Source of the DNA: Hypomyces perniciosus
Lineage: Eukaryota > Ascomycota > Sordariomycetes > Hypocreales > Hypocreaceae
Assembly (NCBI GenBank): GCA_008477525.1
Contig: SPDT01000007.1
Location: forward strand, 3,720,001-3,784,000
Reading direction: 5' to 3'
Length of the DNA stretch: 64,000 bases
Shown here: positions 34,427 to 44,918 of the stretch, piece by piece
Position numbering within the stretch: position 1 is the first letter of the stretch
How the letters are laid out: every line of letters starts with the position of its first letter
Notes under the pieces: model-generated
Databases searched by the model: none
What the model was told of the DNA's origin: nothing
What the model saw: only the letters and a program-made list of their open reading frames with translations
Made by a program: the position numbers and the translations under genes

Positions 34427-35611
34427 CCTGGTGATTGTCTTGCTGAGTTCAATTGGACGGTAGAGACGACGAGTCGCCACGCTCAACTTGGAGAGGAGCT
34501 GTAAAGTAGGCTGAGCAGCTGCTATCAGATCTCGGGTTCGGAGCTGAGAGCAGTTCGGGGAGAGCTTTATAAGTAGGAATCGACCCCCAGTGCAACCCAG
34601 ACAGGATGATCCATATCACCAACCTTGTCGGAATGCATGTTGAACCAGCTCTAGGCCTCTACTCTTCGTACTTCGTACAGTATAGCGCAAGGAATGGATC
34701 TGTGGGTCGGCAGCACACCCAGAACATCCTGCCCAGCCCGGCCATTCTCCTCCCTGTTGGACGTGCGTGGGACTATTATCCCTCACGTTGCCTACAGTGA
34801 GTGGCTGTGCTCCTGGAGAACACTTTATACCTATCTCACGACAGAGCGCACCCGATGTGACTCTGAGACATGCATCCCTCAGACGATGTTTGGTTGGCTT
34901 CCCGAGAAGGCTCGGTCCGACGACTCACAAGGAAATCCAATCCATCTAACCTCGCATTGCATGCAAGCAACTTCATTCGGCTTCGCCATTGCTTATTGCT
35001 CTGTTCCAATCGGTTCTAGCCCATATGCTGCACCATTCTGTAAAGATCAAGCCAGGCAGTTTAATCCATACGATGAATACGATTCTTCCCTATCTCGTCC
35101 TACATGGGGGGAGGACAGCCTGTGATTAGGGTTCAAGTGAGCACGTGTTAGCGCAGCTGAGACTCTGGGATGAGGAATATCGCGGAGATTTGGCAGCGTC
35201 TTGGGTTCAAAACATAAAGGCACAGAGCAGCGTGGCGCAATTGGCAGCTGTGATTCGCCCGTCTTTGGCGTCGCGCTCCCCGGGGAGATGCAGAGTGGCG
35301 GCATTGGCAGGGGCACATCCTTCCACGATCACCGAATCGATACCGAAGCCCGCGTCTAGCATTGAGTCTTAACATGAAGGTTAATTCCTAGCTTGTCTGG
35401 GGTTGGCTCCTTGTTCTCGTCTAGATAATATCCGGACGTTCTTGGCTTCATTCCCCCCTGTCACTCACTCTCGACCACGTGGGATGAGCTGCCACGAGCG
35501 AACTATCATTCACCCGAAGGATTGCATTCGTCAGACTCGAGCAAGCAATCACTGTCAAGGTGTGCGCATCGTCGCAAATCCAGTTCCTGGGCATTCCGCT
35601 AGGCCCTCGTA
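34427..35611. other. Intergenic; no supported gene
   Basis: About 1.2 kb between the phosphodiesterase promoter and the 3' end of the chitinase. CTTCGTACTTCGTAC-type motifs occur near 34,665-34,680. Short ORFs (for example 34694-35125, plus) show no family resemblance or splice logic. Confidence 0.5.
34565..34571 (-). promoter_or_regulatory. Possible TATA box of the phosphodiesterase gene
   Basis: TATAAAG on the minus strand lies about 140 bases upstream of the chosen start codon. Sequence match only. Confidence 0.35.
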
Positions 35612-36901
35612 TCACAACTCGTCCTTCCGCCAATTCAAAGCACGCAGACTGTCCATTGTGGCCTTCAGGTGCGCAAACCGCGGGGCATCTTCTCCCAAAC
35701 CCCAGGCAAAGACCCCGCCCAGGTTGAGTTCGCCGACAATCCGGGATAGTTTCGCTCGAATAACTTGAGGAGTGTCATACGTCCACCATCTCATCTCCTC
35801 AGCATCCCAGTAGCCATAACTTCCATCTTTGTCATACTGGCCCTCGACCTGAGCTCGAGAAAAAGACTCGGCTAGCTCTGTGGGGACCTTGTCATGCCAG
35901 CTAAACGCAGCAGTCTTGCCCATGTCTGCGCCAGTGGTGGGGTCTTCGAGCAACTGTGTCGGACACCCCAGAGGGTGCTTGGCATCGCAGTCTTGCGTCA
36001 TGAACCACTTTACATAATATCCTAATCCGAGGTTCAACTTGTTTGTAGGTGCACCGCGGTCCATGTATCGCTGTATAGCCTCCCGAGAGCCGGTGACGCC
36101 GCTATGGTGCGTGACCTGGTTGTCGCGTCGATTCATCATGTCGTAAGTCATGATGCTAATGAAGTCAACCTGCTCGACGATTCTCGGAATGGTTAAAGAT
36201 GTGAATGCCATGAGGTCACGCTCTAGGGCCGGAACTGCTACTGAGAGCAGTTTGTCGGGACCCAATGCCGTGCGAAGCTCTTGGAGGAGCAAAACAAAAG
36301 CTTCAATCTCCCACTCGCGCTTCGAGTTCGGGATCAGCTTGTAGTCGTCCCGATTCCCTCTGTACGTTATCAGTAACATCCTTCCATCTTGATAGTATGC
36401 CAGCAAGGGGTAGTCACCCCACTTACCCCGGGTACTCCCAATCGATGTCAACACCATCCGCTCTGGTCATATCGACCATGGCTTTAACTTGACTAGTCCA
36501 TCTTTTTCTTGATATATCGTCGTGAGCCGCTTCTTCAAACCCCCTCGAGTCACCCCAACCTCCAATTGCAACCATGACCTTGGTGCCAGGTTGAAATTGC
36601 AATCGGGTCTTGTCAACGGTTGTGAAAAGAGGGAATTCATCCGGTGTTTGGTCCACATTGAATGTCTCTGAGCGCATAAATGCGAGGATGACATGTGTGA
36701 TATTCTCAACTAGACCGACATCAGTAGGTACGACATCATGCTGACTACTCGATAGGTCAGAGAGGGTCAAACATAGTAGGGAACGGGATCAGCTCACCCC
36801 GTGAGATACATGATGCAGCGAACAGCGTCGGACGGCACAGATGCCGTGATAGTTGCAGCCATCATCAGCCAGATGGCGGCAAAGACATTCAACATCTGCA
36901 T
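35612..36901 (-). CDS. GH18 chitinase, secreted
   Basis: Three exons (36798-36901, 36427-36744, 35612-36359) with 53- and 67-base introns give 389 residues. Residues 1-23 form a signal peptide (MQMLNVFAAIWLMMAATITA). Exon 1 ends RCIMYLTG and exon 2 continues QHDVVP, completing barrel strand 1; KVMVAIGGWG is the SxGG-type strand 3. The catalytic motif DGVDIDWE ends with the proton donor Glu138 just before intron 2 (EYPG|GNRDDY). FISIMTYDMMN (strand 6) and GGVFAWGLGED (strand 8, catalytic-pocket Trp) complete the fold. It cleaves beta-1,4-N-acetylglucosamine chains, acting outside the cell on chitin or the fungal wall. No carbohydrate-binding module is present. Confidence 0.9.
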
Positions 36902-37622
36902 GATGGTAGTTGCGAGAACCAGAAGAAGCGTAAAGGCGAGTGAACATCAAGACTCCGTCTTGAAGCGTACCCTACACTGCAGCCCTGCGATTGGCCTGCA
37001 AGAATGACAGCGTGATAAAGGCCTAAATGACCCCCAGTTGGAATCCATAAACTTGTGAAAGAATTTGAAGCTGATTGAAGACTCAGCGATGATGAACGAT
37101 TGATGAGAAGTCGAGCTTAGTGCTGCCAAATGCTGCATATATGGGTTCCGAGGTCTGTCGTTGCAGAGGGGTTGCTAGCAGCTGTGCGAAATTTGTGCAG
37201 AGAACCTGTCGCAATTCCGTTCATCCCAGATTCTCCCTTTTCCTGTGGATATTCTGGTGTCTGCTGTCTGAGAACTGAATGAATGCAGGATGTCTTTGTG
37301 AGCAGTATGTTGCTATCGAAGTCGTGATGACTGCTACCGTACAGTGTGCGTACAGTGCGTTTACACAATTAGCACCGTATCTTAGACTGAGGAAGCTGTA
37401 CTGTTTTTTGTGAGCTCTGAAAATCGTCGTTAGTGACTGAACAAAGAATATCCAAAGAAGTGAATGTAGCTTTGCCAACAAGCACACGTCATTATGAGAG
37501 CTTCTCCAACACATTGATCCAGCCCTGCTTTACGACTGCAGCTCCTGCTATCTTCTAGATCACAGCCATCACTCTCCGAGCACCTTTCATCGCACCTCGC
37601 AGGCTATCTTATCTAGCCCACC
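36902..37622. other. Divergent promoter region of chitinase and JIP5
   Basis: About 720 bases between divergent starts. No protein family or RNA gene recognised; a CGTACAGTGTGCGTACAGTGCG direct repeat core (GTACAGTG twice) lies near 37,339-37,360. Confidence 0.5.
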
Positions 37623-38986
37623 ATGTTCGAGAATCTCTGCACGCTCCCGCTCCCTGCAGATGTTTTCACAACAGCCTTGCATCCCACGGAGCCATTGCTT
37701 ACCGTCGGCCTTTCCAATGGAATTGTTGAGACGTTCCGACTGCCGTCTGGTAACTCTTCGGACGACAGCGCAGACGGGGACACCAGTGTGCTGAGCGATG
37801 GAAAATCGACCGTCGACACGCTCTGGCGGACAAGGAGACACAAAGGGAGCTGTCGCTGCTTGGGCTACTCCCACGATGGACAGAGTATGTTGAGCCAGGA
37901 CAGACATTAGCCACGCATTTGAATCCCCGCGACACCGTGATGTGATGCTGACTGAACACTTTCATAGCCCAGTACTCTGCCGGCACGGACGCCTTGGTCA
38001 AGTACTACGATTCCTCCACGGGTCGAGTAATCTCGAAGTTCGCGATCCCAACTACAACATCCAGGCCCGATGCGCCGACCCTGCTGCACGTGCTTAACCC
38101 CACGAGCCTGCTCTTGGCAACCGACTCTGGCGCCTTGCATATCATCGACTTGCGCGACGGCATGCCGGGCAAGAAGCCTGCGCAGACACACTACCCCCAC
38201 TCTGACTACGTCTCATCTATCACGCCTTTGCCACCATCGGAAGAGAGCACGAGCGGATTCCCCAAGCAATGGGTCAGCACGGGAGGGACAACGTTGGCCG
38301 TCACTGATGTGCGACGCGGTGTGTTGGTGCGCAGTGAAGACCAGGAGGACGAGCTTTTGAGTGCTTGCTTTGTCCCTGGTTTGGGTCCAAAGAAGAACCG
38401 CAACAACGGCGTTGTGGTTGTCGGTTCCGGATCCGGTGTATTAACCATGTGGGACAAAGGCGCCTGGGACGACCAACAGGAGCGCATCATTGTGGATTCG
38501 GCAAAGTCGGGCGGTGAGAGCATTGATGCGGTGGTTGTGGTGCCCAGGGAAATGGGCTTGGGCAAGAAGGTGGTTTGTGGTGTTGGCGACGGCAGCCTCA
38601 GAATCGTGGACCTGATGCGACGAGAAGTGGATGGGTCCGCTAATCTACGGCACGATGACATGGAAGGCGTGGTTTCGCTGGGCTTTGACTCGGAAAACCG
38701 ACTTATTAGTGCCGGCGGCCGAACTGTCAAGGTGTGGGAGGAATTGTCTAAACTTCAACGTAGTGACAACGAGGAAGACGACGATGACGATGATGACTCA
38801 GAGGATGAGGGGAAAGGCAATGGACAGAAAGGCAAGCGAGGAGCTGAGAGTGATAGCGATGATGACGACAGTGATGACGGAGTGGAAGAGATGAAACAGC
38901 GCGCCAAGAGACGAAAGGAGGCGCAGAGCAACAAGCTGGGACCGATGGGTGCTCACGGCATTTTGGGATTCGATGGAATGGATTGA
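37623..38986 (+). CDS. JIP5: WD-repeat ribosome-biogenesis protein JIP5 (WDR55 homologue)
   Basis: Two exons (37623-37884, 37968-38986) with an 83-base intron give 426 residues. The N-terminus ([20 protein letters not shown], then [16 protein letters not shown]) and repeats such as [59 protein letters not shown] and [14 protein letters not shown] are those of JIP5, a seven-bladed propeller needed for 60S ribosomal subunit maturation in the nucleolus. The C-terminus has a long Asp/Glu-rich tract (about residues 350-400) mixed with Lys/Arg, then the conserved end [15 protein letters not shown]. The intron falls inside the WD repeat and restores frame (A|CC). Length is normal for the family. Confidence 0.88.
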
Positions 38987-39512
38987 GTTGAGGGATGGCC
39001 TCAACTCAACCATCGCGATTAGAGATGCGATTTAGGCTTGCGACTACTGGCACTCGCAAGGGAATGAGTGTCAAATCTGTAATTTGTGGCCAGGGACTCT
39101 GGCTAGGTTCAATAACCAAGCACTACTGAGACGAGATCCATCACAGTGATGGTTCAACTAGCTAAAGCTGGATTTTGCGGACTTATTCTCTGATGTACCT
39201 TCACACCATCAACTCATAACGGAATGCAACTGTCCCCTCCGGTGCCTCGAGTCATCTCCGTCTCGTCCGGCTTTCTGACCTGGCATGGTACTCGTGCCAA
39301 AAACACCGACCCGGGAACCTGTGCGTTGAGTTGGCTACCTCTGAGCGCTAATCCGCTGCAACTAAACCCAGATACGTTCGAAGTCGAAAGGCGAGAATCA
39401 TCCAGCAAAAAAATGCTTCCGGTCCTTCCAATAGGTAGTCTCGTCCATTCATGCCGCATCGTGGGGAGTGACCAATCTTGGCTTGATACTTCATAGGTGA
39501 CAAGCGCATGTC
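38987..39512. other. 3' flank, no gene
   Basis: Lies between the JIP5 stop and the truncated dehydrogenase relic. The missing C-terminal domain of that dehydrogenase is not found here on the minus strand. Confidence 0.5.
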
Positions 39513-40169
39513 CTAGACCCCTGGGAGATGGATATAACTCCATTGATCCGTGCTTCTTTTGACCGACCGACAAGACGTTGAACTCATAGAATGGGGCACG
39601 ACACCGACTCCAGACGGCGCCGAGAAGCGCATGGGCTGACTTATAGTGAGCTCTTCATCGTAGATGATGACTGTCGGCAAACTCGCTCTCCCTTTTGTAG
39701 ACATATTGCGATCTTCCTTGCAAATATGCGAATTGTCTGAGCCACTGTGCGTCGTCGGTACGCAGATGTGAGGAATCCCCTTCCATATACTTATACCCTT
39801 CGCTAGCCTAACAGCAGAGGCGCCTCCGACACTGATGACGGCGTCGTGGCTGGATATACTTGATAGGCTAGGATGCTCGTCCGAGTATAGTATTCGTGAC
39901 TCCGGGTTCGGCAATAAGGCCTGTATGCGTCGAGCGAGAGAGATGCGCGATGGACTCGAGACTATGAGTGGAGATGATAGACACAGGCGACCTAGTTCGG
40001 TGGGTAGACGGGAGACGGCCCCGTAGCCAAGGACGACTCGAGGAGATTCGTGCTTCGCATTGACAGGTGAAGTAGTGTGGCGAAGACGACGACAAGAGCG
40101 AGAACGAGAAATAGGAGATAAACGGGATCTGGATGAGGTTGTAGAGGAACTAGAAGAAGGAGTGCTCAT
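39513..40169 (-). pseudogene. Truncated iron-type alcohol dehydrogenase/maleylacetate reductase
   Basis: The minus-strand frame keeps the N-terminal NAD(P)-binding half of a maleylacetate reductase: VVLGYGAVSRLPTELGRL, then DAVISVGGASAVRLAKGISI (the GGGS cofactor loop, here GGAS), GIPHICVPTTHSGSD and LPTVIIYDEELT. The sequence then degrades (SAPSGVGVVPHSM in place of TSGxNAxAH) and ends. The metal-binding C-terminal domain with its His ligands is absent, and nothing downstream restores it. The product (about 218 residues instead of about 350-400) could not bind metal. The Ser-rich N-terminus is unusual. Family enzymes reduce maleylacetate in aromatic degradation. I read it as a decaying gene, though a very divergent short protein is conceivable. 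Confidence 0.6.
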
Positions 40170-40304
40170 GATGTATATCCTCCAAGCCGGTATGGCTCCG
40201 TTACGAAACAACGGCGACTGCACGGATGTGTATGAAGGGAGATACGAGTATGTATGCGTCAAAGAGACCGACATGCACTTTTCCTTCCGGTCTTCTTGAA
40301 ACAG

Positions 40305-40823
40305 CTAGTATCGAGATTTTAAATTCCGCATGTTTGGAAAGAAGAAAGCATCTGAAAAGCCACTCAGAGGGTCGCTTATGGGCGAAATGGGAGAATGTGG
40401 CGTTGTGGACCCTCCCGGCCCGGACACTGGCGGACTAGGTGGTGTGGGGCCGTAACAAAACTCCGGAAGAGACGGTCCGTGTTGGTCCAGAGAGAGTGAT
40501 GATTGGTGGGAATCGTCCGGTTGGGCTTGTGAAGAATGCAAACCAGTGATTCTTGGCAGATAGGTAGTCTCTAGGAAATGGCGTGGATTTGATGGGCTTT
40601 TTAAATAGTATGTCGTCGAGAGGACAAAATATGCGAGATTTGTGGCTGAGACATGATGCCGCTGAGTGCATGGTAGTATTTGAGTGCCGGCTGCATCCAT
40701 GCCACGAGGACGTGTGTGAGTACGGACCGTAGCAGGTAAACCCCTTTCATTAAGGGCTCTTTTAACCCTGTATAATAAGTCAGCATTCTCCTGTTTCATG
40801 AGGAGATGAAAGTGCTCACTCAT
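40305..40823 (-). CDS. Doubtful ORF, Ser/Pro-rich C-terminus
   Basis: An open frame of 172 codons. The C-terminal half is rich in Ser and Pro (GPTPPSPPVSGPGG, PISPISDPLSGFSD) and ends NLKSRY, a composition compatible with a real disordered protein tail. The N-terminal half has no recognisable domain. It may be the last exon of a gene whose 5' part is lost, lying just upstream of the truncated dehydrogenase. No function is suggested. Confidence 0.3.
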   Translation of the reverse strand: MSEHFHLLMKQENADLLYRVKRALNERGLPATVRTHTRPRGMDAAGTQILPCTQRHHVSATNLAYFVLSTTYYLKSPSNPRHFLETTYLPRITGLHSSQAQPDDSHQSSLSLDQHGPSLPEFCYGPTPPSPPVSGPGGSTTPHSPISPISDPLSGFSDAFFFPNMRNLKSRY

Positions 40824-40928
40824 ATACCTGAAGCATCGACCATCTGTACAACTCTTCTTGTTGATGTATTACGAGTCAGTATGTAACATTGTCAGTTGCG
40901 CCTTGTTTTACTCTACACAAACCACCGC

Positions 40929-41573
40929 ATGGAAGAGCCGGAAAGTCGATTAGTCCCACGTCTCAATACCTATGGTGTCGACTCTCGCAGATTCCACGAC
41001 AGCATCACGCTTCCCACTAGCCTAAGCGACACATCCCGTCTTCACGATGGTGTCCCGTGGCGTGCTGCTGTCAGTCAATCAGAGTTGAGCAATGCTGCCT
41101 CTCGGGTTTACCAAGTGCATGGCTCTAGTGTTTCGAGTCAGCTTGCGACGCATCCTTTGCGCCATCTTCCCACCACGCTGGTAGACGTTTCTTTGTTCGA
41201 AGAAACCGCTCGCATCAATGCAAATACTACCGAGAAGATCTACATGAGACACGAGAGGTTGTGGTTTATTCCACAAAACATATGGTACTGCCTGTACAGG
41301 CAGGGCTACATGAGTAGGTGCCTTGTCATTTATTTCACACAAAGAACACTGTACTTCGTACGCTTACGAAGGGAAAATAGTTGCCATATCCGCACATTCC
41401 GCTCACTTTGCAGGCTGACACCGACTTCCCATCCTACGTGCCTACAACACGGAATGAGGAAAATCTGGGGAAAGCCTATCGCTTTTTCGGAGCTCGCCGT
41501 ACCCATCGGCCGGCTCCATGCTCGAAAGCTTCTAATATACGAGCCGTTAAATGGAATAGTTTCCATAGGGTAG
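40929..41573 (+). CDS. Doubtful ORF, no family recognised
   Basis: An open frame of 225 codons counted from a first Met at 40,896, or 214 from the Met at 40,929. It includes RHERLWFIPQNIWYCLYRQG at about residues 117-136. A second plus-strand frame (41381-41671) overlaps its end, so a spliced form is possible, but the GT/AG pair I tested (41,314 to 41,411) does not keep the frame. It is either a small orphan gene, a broken gene or chance. Confidence 0.3.
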   Translation: MEEPESRLVPRLNTYGVDSRRFHDSITLPTSLSDTSRLHDGVPWRAAVSQSELSNAASRVYQVHGSSVSSQLATHPLRHLPTTLVDVSLFEETARINANTTEKIYMRHERLWFIPQNIWYCLYRQGYMSRCLVIYFTQRTLYFVRLRRENSCHIRTFRSLCRLTPTSHPTCLQHGMRKIWGKPIAFSELAVPIGRLHARKLLIYEPLNGIVSIG

Positions 41574-42547
41574 TGTTACCAAATGCTGTAGATAACGTTC
41601 CGTCTCACCTCCAAGAACTGTTATCGCAAGGAACGGATATCAGGCTAACCAGGATTGCGGGCGCGGAATAGGCTGCTGTCTCACCCCACAACAAGCCATG
41701 CTTATTCTGGGGGTTCCGCCAGGTCCCGATATGCATACGAGTATTGATTCGTTCATCCTTGTCTGCATGCTGATACTCGTAAAAACGAATACCGAGTAAT
41801 ACTACTAGGATTGGGTGTAAGAGATGGCTGATAGTAGTTTCTTAGGAACAAGAGCCGATTCTACTTCATAGCTCTTATTAATTTTACCATCAATACCGAC
41901 TCTATACTGCTCCGTGCTGGGTAGTAATACAATTAGTACTGGGCCGGAGTCGGCGGATGTCTCGAGCATTTCTGCGAGACCTGCAAAGACCCCCCGGGGC
42001 TTTCAACTACCCTATGCTGCAAACTGATAGAATGAAAAATGTCTCGATACGAATAAGCCACAACCTCACTTTCCCGACCATATTCTGAATCGATAGCGTC
42101 TTCAATTGTCGAATATGCGTCGGCCAGACCCGATGGCCAGTGATAAGATCAAGATAAGGAATAATCGGACGCGCATCTTCACCCGCTGTCGGAACCAACA
42201 TCGGCCTAACTAGAGCTTATCGCATCACAGCTGGCAAGGATATGTTGTTTTCCATTAACAATCAACACTGATAAGAGACATAATTCCCTCCCTCAGTTAA
42301 AAACTCTTCAACATACGAAGTACACAGTATTTCCTTTTATTTTCAACATACCCTGTCGTCTGTCTCACATTAATCTGGTGTATGTAAGCAGGGTTTTCTA
42401 TGACAGCATAGACCCAGGCAGGCTTCAGCAGGTTTGCCGCCAACAACCGCCAGGATTCAGCAGGTTCACCTGATCATAACCGCCAATCCTCTCCTCTGCT
42501 CAATACACTGCTTTCTCCGTATTATCGTCTCGTCTCATTATAAGGCA
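41574..42547. other. Promoter side of the purine permease; no gene
   Basis: Contains an imperfect inverted arrangement of ACGAGTATTGATTCGTT and GATACTCGTAAAAACGAAT near 41,738-41,790 and a CATACGAAGTACACAGTA element near 42,314. A CAGCAGGTTTGCCGCCA / CAGCAGGTTCACC direct repeat lies near 42,427-42,470. No supported coding frame. Confidence 0.45.
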
Positions 42548-44453
42548 ATGGACGAGGGTCACGGACCGGCGACCATCACGCCGGAGACGGCGCCCCGGAA
42601 ACCCTTCGGAGGTCGTCTCCGCTCCGTCCGCCGGGCCTTCACCACCCGCGATGGCCTCCTCGGCCAATATGACTATGGAACGCTCTTCCGCCCCAATCTG
42701 CCCTTCATGTCCAAGGAGGCGCGTCGGAGCCCGTTCTTTGGCCTCAATGATAGAATGCCTGTTGTGTTGGCCCTGCTCTTGGGTCTGCAACATTCGCTCG
42801 CTATGCTAGCTGGTATCATCACGCCCCCTATTATCCTGGCCGGGCCTGGCGGTGCAAATTTGCTGCCTGAGCAGCAACAATATCTGGTTTCTACAGCCTT
42901 GATTGTTTCGGGTATTCTGTCGAGCATTCAGATTACAAGGTTCCATGTATACAAAACACCGTAAGCCTTCCTGTCCCTATCCCTTCAAGCATAGACCATA
43001 CATATATAGTTTTGTTTATAAACCCCTGTCCATGATGAGGCCAAAAGGAACTGACCCCATCAACAGTTACTATCTTGGCACCGGTCTGATATCCGTCGTT
43101 GGCACTTCCTTCACCGTCATCCCCGTTGCTCAAGGTGCCTTCACACAGATGTATGCCAATGGTTTCTGTCCATCTGATCCCAGTGGCAACCCTTTACCCT
43201 GTCCTCGCGGCTACGGTGCTCTTCTTGGAACCAGTGCTGTTTGTGCGTTGTCTGAAATCCTCCTGGCCCTCATCCCGCCCCGGATCCTGCTCCGCATGTT
43301 GCCCCCAGTCGTCACGGGGCCTACTGTGATGCTCATCGGTATCAACCTCATTGCACCCGGCTTCAAGGACTGGATGGGCGGCAGCGGACCGTGTTCAGCC
43401 CCTCCGGCAGGCAATGCCTTCTTCGCCGTGTGCCCGAATGCTGCTGCGCCGCATGCTCTCCCCTGGGGCTCGCCTGAGTTTCTTGGCTTGGGCTTTTCAG
43501 TCTTCGTGACTATCATCCTATGCGAACGCTTCGGCTCTCCCATCATGAAATCCACCTCTGTTGTCATCGGCCTGCTGACTGGATGCATCATCGGCGCCGC
43601 TTGTGGCTACTTCGACCGCTCCGGTGTTGATGCCGCACCCGTTGCCTCCTTTATCTGGGTTCACACATTCCCCCTCTCCGTCTACGGCCCCTTGGTCCTC
43701 CCTATGCTAGCCGTCTTCATCGTCTGCGCCACAGAGTCGATTGGCGATATCACAGCCACCTGCGACGTCTCTCTTCTGGAAGTCGACGGCATCATCTACG
43801 AGTCACGCATCCAGGGCGGCGTCCTAGCTGATGGCTTGAACGGCTGTCTTGCTGCCCTCATGACCATAACGCCCATGAGCACCTTTTCACAAAACAACGG
43901 TGTCATTGCCCTAACCCGCTGCGCGAACCGCAAAGCCGGCTACGCATGCTGCTTCTTCCTCATCATCATGGGCGTCTTCGCGAAATTCGCCGCCGCTCTC
44001 GTTGCCATTCCCTCCGCAGTGCTCGGCGGCATGACTACCTTTCTCTTCTGCTCCGTTGCCGTCTCTGGCATAGCCATTATTGCCCGTGGTGTTCCCTTCA
44101 CGCGTCGCAATCGCTTCATTCTCACTACGGGGTTGGCTCTCGGCTATGGCGCTACCTTGGTGCCCACTTACTTCAACCACATCTTTAGCTACTCTGGCGA
44201 TAACAAGTCCTTGAAGGGCTTCCTTGACGCCATTGTGCTCATTATGGAGACTGGCTTTGCCGTCACGGCTGCGGTCTGTATGATCCTCAATTTGATGCTA
44301 TCAGAGGAGATAGAGGATGGCATTGATGCCACTAATCCTGCTTTGCGTACGCCACCACCGGCGAAATATGAACAAAACAATGAGAGTGATGAGAATCGAG
44401 CTATAGTTGAAGGTGGTTTAGAGTGCAGCACAAAAGGAGAAAAGCAAGTATGA
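42548..44453 (+). CDS. Uric acid/xanthine permease (NAT/NCS2 family, UapA-like)
   Basis: Two exons (42548-42960, 43067-44453) with a 106-base intron give 599 residues. The protein is a nucleobase-ascorbate transporter: about 14 membrane segments, the first-helix QH motif in LLGLQHSLAMLAG, and the family signature QNNGVIALTR near residue 413, which lines the substrate site and sets purine specificity in UapA/UapC. The junction IQITRFHVYKT|PYYLGTG matches the family without a gap. It imports xanthine and uric acid with protons across the plasma membrane for use as nitrogen source. UapA and UapC homologues cannot be separated by eye. Start chosen at MDEGHG, giving a usual-length cytosolic N-terminus; an upstream Met at 42,434 is less likely. 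Confidence 0.9.
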
Positions 44454-44918
44454 AGGTTATGTGTAGGCGAGTAAGGAGAATTAGGAAAGCAGGCAGGCAG
44501 GCTACTCATGACATTTGAACACACACCAGACATTGTCTACTTACCTAACCATCATCTCGTTCGCTGCACTCAGCTTTCATCCGTGATTCGTAAAACTCAC
44601 ACTGGGATGGCGTCACGACCTACGAGAGTGGCATTGACACGTCCCATTGCCTCCAATCACCAAGATCCAGACTCCATAAAGGCACACATGCAACGCTGCC
44701 TTCCGGCTCCTTTTTCATTTTCGGATTGTAACCAACAGCAGGAGCCAATGCTCTCTACATAAAACACACCACACAATTCCCGCATGCTAGCGGGAAGTGC
44801 TGCCAAAGCGGACGATGATAGCCCGCCGCCCCCCGAAACTCACTCTTTGTCGTCGTTTCCAACAAGGAGAAACTCTCTTTGAATGACCCAGACATTAAAA
44901 AAAAATACTAAAAATAGT
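44454..44918. other. 3'-to-3' spacer
   Basis: Convergent 3' flanks of the permease and the RNA triphosphatase genes. No other gene recognised. Confidence 0.5.

Noticed and set aside
34694..35125. Open frame of 143 codons, plus strand
   Set aside because: No recognisable domain, no splice logic and lies in a promoter region.
35229..35300. tRNA-like string GTGGCGCAATTGGCAGC
   Set aside because: Resembles a D-arm, but no acceptor, anticodon stem or T arm can be paired around it.
38206..38730. Open frame of 174 codons, minus strand
   Set aside because: Antisense to the JIP5 WD repeats, no independent motif.
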